Below, one piece after another: positions 16,390 through 18,268 of a DNA stretch of 18,268 nt. The notes under the pieces were generated by a model. That model was not told the origin of the DNA. It worked only from the letters and a program-made list of their open reading frames with translations, and did no database searches. The DNA lies in contig CAYOFK010000042.1 of the NCBI GenBank assembly GCA_964403185.1, positions 1 through 18,268 on the forward strand, written 5' to 3'. This stretch comes from CAYOFK01 sp964403185. GTDB taxonomy: Bacteria > Bacteroidota > Bacteroidia > Bacteroidales > VadinHA17. The position numbers were made by a program, and so were the translations under genes. Each line of letters starts with the position of its first letter. Positions within the stretch are counted from its first letter, which is position 1.

Positions 16390-17172
16390 TTATTTTGTCA
16401 CAAAGGTCATTATCAGGATCAGGGTTGATAAGGAGGCCAGGAAAAGGGTCATGGTCGGGATGTTCACCCTGAATATTTTGCTGCCGATGGGCTGGATATA
16501 GACGATATCATTGGGAAGCAGAAAAAATGCCTCCGAGGTTAAAATGTCCTTGTCGGTCAGATCCATCCTGAAGGTTTTTGTGGCATCCTTTGTGGGCCTG
16601 ATCACCAGCACTTTCTTCCGGTCTGCATAGTCAGTGAGGTCCCCGGCTGCACTGAGGGCCTCAAACACCGTGAGTTGGTTGTTGTAATTATAGTACCTGC
16701 CAGGACTTGCTACTTCTCCAAGAACCGAGTATTTAAAGCTGATGAGTTTGACGATAACCGTGGAGTTGCGTATGGACTCATCCACTTTAGCCTGGATGAT
16801 CTTCTGGGCCTCTTCAACCGTTTCCCCCATGATGTAAACCTCTCCGATGTAGGGGACATTCACATAGCCGGAATCATTTATGGAATAGCCATACAGGTAC
16901 AGGCTGATCTCATTCTGGAACAGGTTTTGAGAATACCGGGTTGAGAAGGTATTGATCTGGTCGTTGATTTCCTCATTCACACTCATTACCCTGATATACA
17001 GGATGTCCTGGTTCTGTATCCGGTATTCAACGGGCTGTTTGTAATAGACCGTGCCGTCCGGTATGGAATCGACATTTTGCAGGTAGACGAGCTGCTTTTT
17101 CGTGGTGCAACCGGAAAACAGGACCATCAGAACAAGGGTGACTCCGGTCAGTCGTTTAACTGTACAAGCCAT
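16390..17172 (-). CDS. Wza-type polysaccharide export lipoprotein
   Basis: 260 residues from the ATG at 17172. Wza-type proteins form the outer-membrane exit channel for capsule or exopolysaccharide. The N-terminus is a lipoprotein signal with VLMVLFSGC, the Cys being residue 22. A Poly_export domain follows (EYRIQNQDILYIRVMSVN, then VNVPYIGEVYIMGETVEEAQKII, typical of the family) and an SLBB-like domain (VLGEVASPGRYYNYNNQLTVFEALSAAGDL). The C-terminus ends in a hydrophobic helix (IPTMTLFLASLSTLILIMTFV) that may be the membrane-spanning part. An in-frame ATG at 17184 exists, but the promoter box at 17189-17196 would leave it no leader, and a purine-rich GAGAAAA precedes the ATG at 17172; hence this start. 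wzc begins 3 bp downstream. Confidence 0.9.
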   Translation of the reverse strand: MACTVKRLTGVTLVLMVLFSGCTTKKQLVYLQNVDSIPDGTVYYKQPVEYRIQNQDILYIRVMSVNEEINDQINTFSTRYSQNLFQNEISLYLYGYSINDSGYVNVPYIGEVYIMGETVEEAQKIIQAKVDESIRNSTVIVKLISFKYSVLGEVASPGRYYNYNNQLTVFEALSAAGDLTDYADRKKVLVIRPTKDATKTFRMDLTDKDILTSEAFFLLPNDIVYIQPIGSKIFRVNIPTMTLFLASLSTLILIMTFVTK

Positions 17173-17188
17173 TTTTCTCAGCATAATG

Positions 17189-17219
17189 CAAATATAGAAT
17201 AAAGCAGGGCATTCAAAAA
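17189..17219 (-). promoter_or_regulatory. Bacteroidota promoter of the wza-wzc operon
   Basis: On the minus strand TATATTTG (17189-17196) is an exact match to the -7 box TAnnTTTG, and TTTTTG (17214-17219) gives a -33 TTG with 17 bp between them, within the 17-23 bp range of the Flavobacterium consensus. Transcription should start near 17182, which favours translation from the ATG at 17172 rather than 17184. Confidence 0.65.
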
Positions 17220-17357
17220 TATTTTTTTTCCTTTTCTCGTTGTTACAGTGAAGATTATTGAAGAGTAGCAGGGATGATGTACGGGAATCTGGTACTTTCC
17301 TGAAAAACTTTATGCCGGTTTAAGAAAAATATATAATTTGCATACAAATACGGATGG

Positions 17358-17948
17358 ATGTCGCTTGATTTTGATTTCTTCACAATAGACCCTACGCATA
17401 CTGAACCTGCCAGGGGACGGGTTCTGGTATCGGAACCCTTCCTGGGGGATGAGTATTTTAAACGCTCGGTGGTGTTCCTGACCGAGCATAACGAAGATGG
17501 TACGGTAGGTTTTGTGATCAATAAGCCCATCAATCTGAAAGTAAGTGAAGTGATCAGGGACTTCCCGGAAGTGGATTCGGAAGTGGCTCTTGGGGGGCCG
17601 GTGGCAACCAACACCGTCCATTATATCCACACTCTGGGAGACATGGTCCCGGATTCGGTGCAGGTTTTCAGGAACATTTACTGGGGGGGCGACTTTGAAG
17701 TTTTGAAAAACCTTATCGGTTCCGGAATGGTGAAAGGCAAAGACATCCGCTTTTTTATCGGCTATTCCGGTTGGGCACCCAAACAACTAGAGCATGAGAT
17801 CTCGGAGAACTCATGGGTGATCACCCGTCTGGAGCCGCAAATGGTAATGGAGAATTGCAGTTCCGGAAGCTGGAAGGAAGCCCTGAAACTTCTTGGAAAA
17901 AAATACCGCTTGTGGACAAACTTCCCTGAAAAACCGGATTTGAATTAG
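17358..17948 (+). CDS. YqgE/AlgH family protein (UPF0301)
   Basis: 196 residues, close to the ~185-200 of the family. Typical stretches are ARGRVLVSEPFLGDEYFKRSVVFL, the TVGFVINKP segment, the ALGGPVATNTVHYIHT stretch, and the GYSGWAPKQLEHEISENSW motif near residues 133-151. The biochemical role of the family is not settled; AlgH in Pseudomonas was linked to alginate regulation. It is transcribed away from the wza-wzc operon. A box resembling the -7 element but with one base too many (TATAATTTG, 17332-17340) lies 17 bp before the ATG. A composite repeat begins just after its stop codon. Confidence 0.92.
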   Translation: MSLDFDFFTIDPTHTEPARGRVLVSEPFLGDEYFKRSVVFLTEHNEDGTVGFVINKPINLKVSEVIRDFPEVDSEVALGGPVATNTVHYIHTLGDMVPDSVQVFRNIYWGGDFEVLKNLIGSGMVKGKDIRFFIGYSGWAPKQLEHEISENSWVITRLEPQMVMENCSSGSWKEALKLLGKKYRLWTNFPEKPDLN

Positions 17949-17961
17949 TGGAAGGGGGAGA

Positions 17962-18009
17962 GGCGAATGGGCGACCTGGCGAGAGGGCGACCTGGCGAAT
18001 GGGCGCAGG
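17962..18009 (+). repeat. 16-bp tandem GGCGA array at the 3' end of the yqgE-like gene
   Basis: Three adjacent 16-bp units, GGCGAATGGGCGACCT, GGCGAGAGGGCGACCT and GGCGAATGGGCGCAGG, begin 13 bp after the stop codon. The pattern GGCGAnnGGGCGAnnn is the same as in the array at 12392-12423, in the same orientation relative to the neighbouring gene. The region 17949-18268 contains no gene, only this array and modules B and A. Confidence 0.8.
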
Positions 18010-18018
18010 GCACATCCG

Positions 18019-18111
18019 CCTTCCGGTTTTGTCACAGATTTTGCAATCCATCGCACCATCCCCGCACCGGGCAAAATCTCCGCCAAAACCTGCTTGTTGC
18101 GATGCCCGGAC
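18019..18111 (-). repeat. Composite repeat, module B (right copy)
   Basis: 93 bp, inverted relative to 12268-12360 and about 95% identical over exactly the same length. It keeps the long hairpin potential between its GGTTTTG...GATTTTGC-type arms. Confidence 0.8.
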
Positions 18112-18131
18112 CCCCGGGTTGAAACCCGGGG
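18112..18131. repeat. Perfect 20-bp palindrome joining modules B and A
   Basis: CCCCGGGTTGAAACCCGGGG has 9-bp perfect arms around a 2-base centre. It lies exactly between module B and module A in this copy; in the left copy the 132-bp MITE-like element takes its exact place. As RNA the arms could pair strongly apart from a strained tight loop, and no T-run follows, so I do not call it a standard terminator. Confidence 0.8.
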
Positions 18132-18231
18132 TTATTCACATGCAACCACTTCGCGGTTGTTTTACTCCACTACTGCAAAGGATTGAACCTGGGTTTGATT
18201 GCCGGCCGCATCCAGCCCCATCGGGGCGGAA
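18132..18231 (+). repeat. Composite repeat, module A (right copy)
   Basis: 100 bp, inverted relative to 12036-12135 and differing at about 5 positions, with the AACCACTTCGCGGTT and CCCCATCGGGG hairpins preserved. What follows to the window end is unassigned. Confidence 0.8.
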
Positions 18232-18268
18232 GGTAATAGCCCCGGGGGACCGAACGTTGAGAATTTGT

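Overview
The window comes from a member of the phylum Bacteroidota, most plausibly a draft genome or metagenome-assembled scaffold from the Bacteroidales or a related order. The evidence is a type IX secretion 'plug' protein (DUF5103 family), a complete Na+-NQR operon followed by apbE, a fused alpha/beta 2-oxoacid dehydrogenase E1 protein, a Wza/Wzc-type export pair, promoter elements of the Bacteroidota type (TAnnTTTG) and a remnant of a four-helix-bundle (S23/IVP) gene of the kind scattered through such genomes. A run of exactly 100 Ns (4111-4210) marks a scaffold gap.

Layout. 110-1438 (-) is the T9SS plug protein, divergent from the block that follows. 1635-8614 (+) is nqrA-nqrB-[gap]-nqrC-nqrD-nqrE-nqrF-apbE. 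The six Nqr subunits form the Na+-pumping NADH:ubiquinone oxidoreductase. ApbE is the FMN transferase that attaches the covalent FMN to NqrB and NqrC, so the block encodes the pump together with its maturation enzyme. 8615-9187 has no intact gene but holds a frameshifted, internally deleted four-helix-bundle pseudogene between AT-rich inverted arms. 9188-9415 (-) is a small membrane protein with a Cys-rich tail, divergent from 9596-12031 (+), the fused E1 dehydrogenase. 12408-13871 (-) is an NhaC-type Na+/H+ antiporter. Upstream of it lie 13945-16386 (-), a Wzc-type chain-length/BY-kinase with a striking Gly-Tyr tail, and 16390-17172 (-), a Wza-type outer-membrane export lipoprotein. 17358-17948 (+) is a YqgE/AlgH-family protein, divergent from the export genes.

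The least ordinary part is non-coding. A composite repeat lies at 12036-12423 and again, inverted, at 17962-18231. Each copy has a 100-bp module A, a 93-bp module B (each about 95% identical between copies) and, next to a gene 3' end, a 16-bp-period GGCGA array. In the right copy A and B are joined by a perfect 20-bp palindrome. In the left copy exactly that palindrome is replaced by a 132-bp element with MITE-like inverted termini. The left GGCGA array also supplies the stop codon of nhaC.

Functionally the window combines primary Na+ pumping (NQR), possible use of the Na+ gradient (NhaC), central 2-oxoacid oxidation and surface polysaccharide/protein export. These look like ordinary chromosomal core genes, with accessory signal confined to the intergenic repeats. 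I see no CRISPR array, tRNA, rRNA, intact transposase or recognisable defence system.
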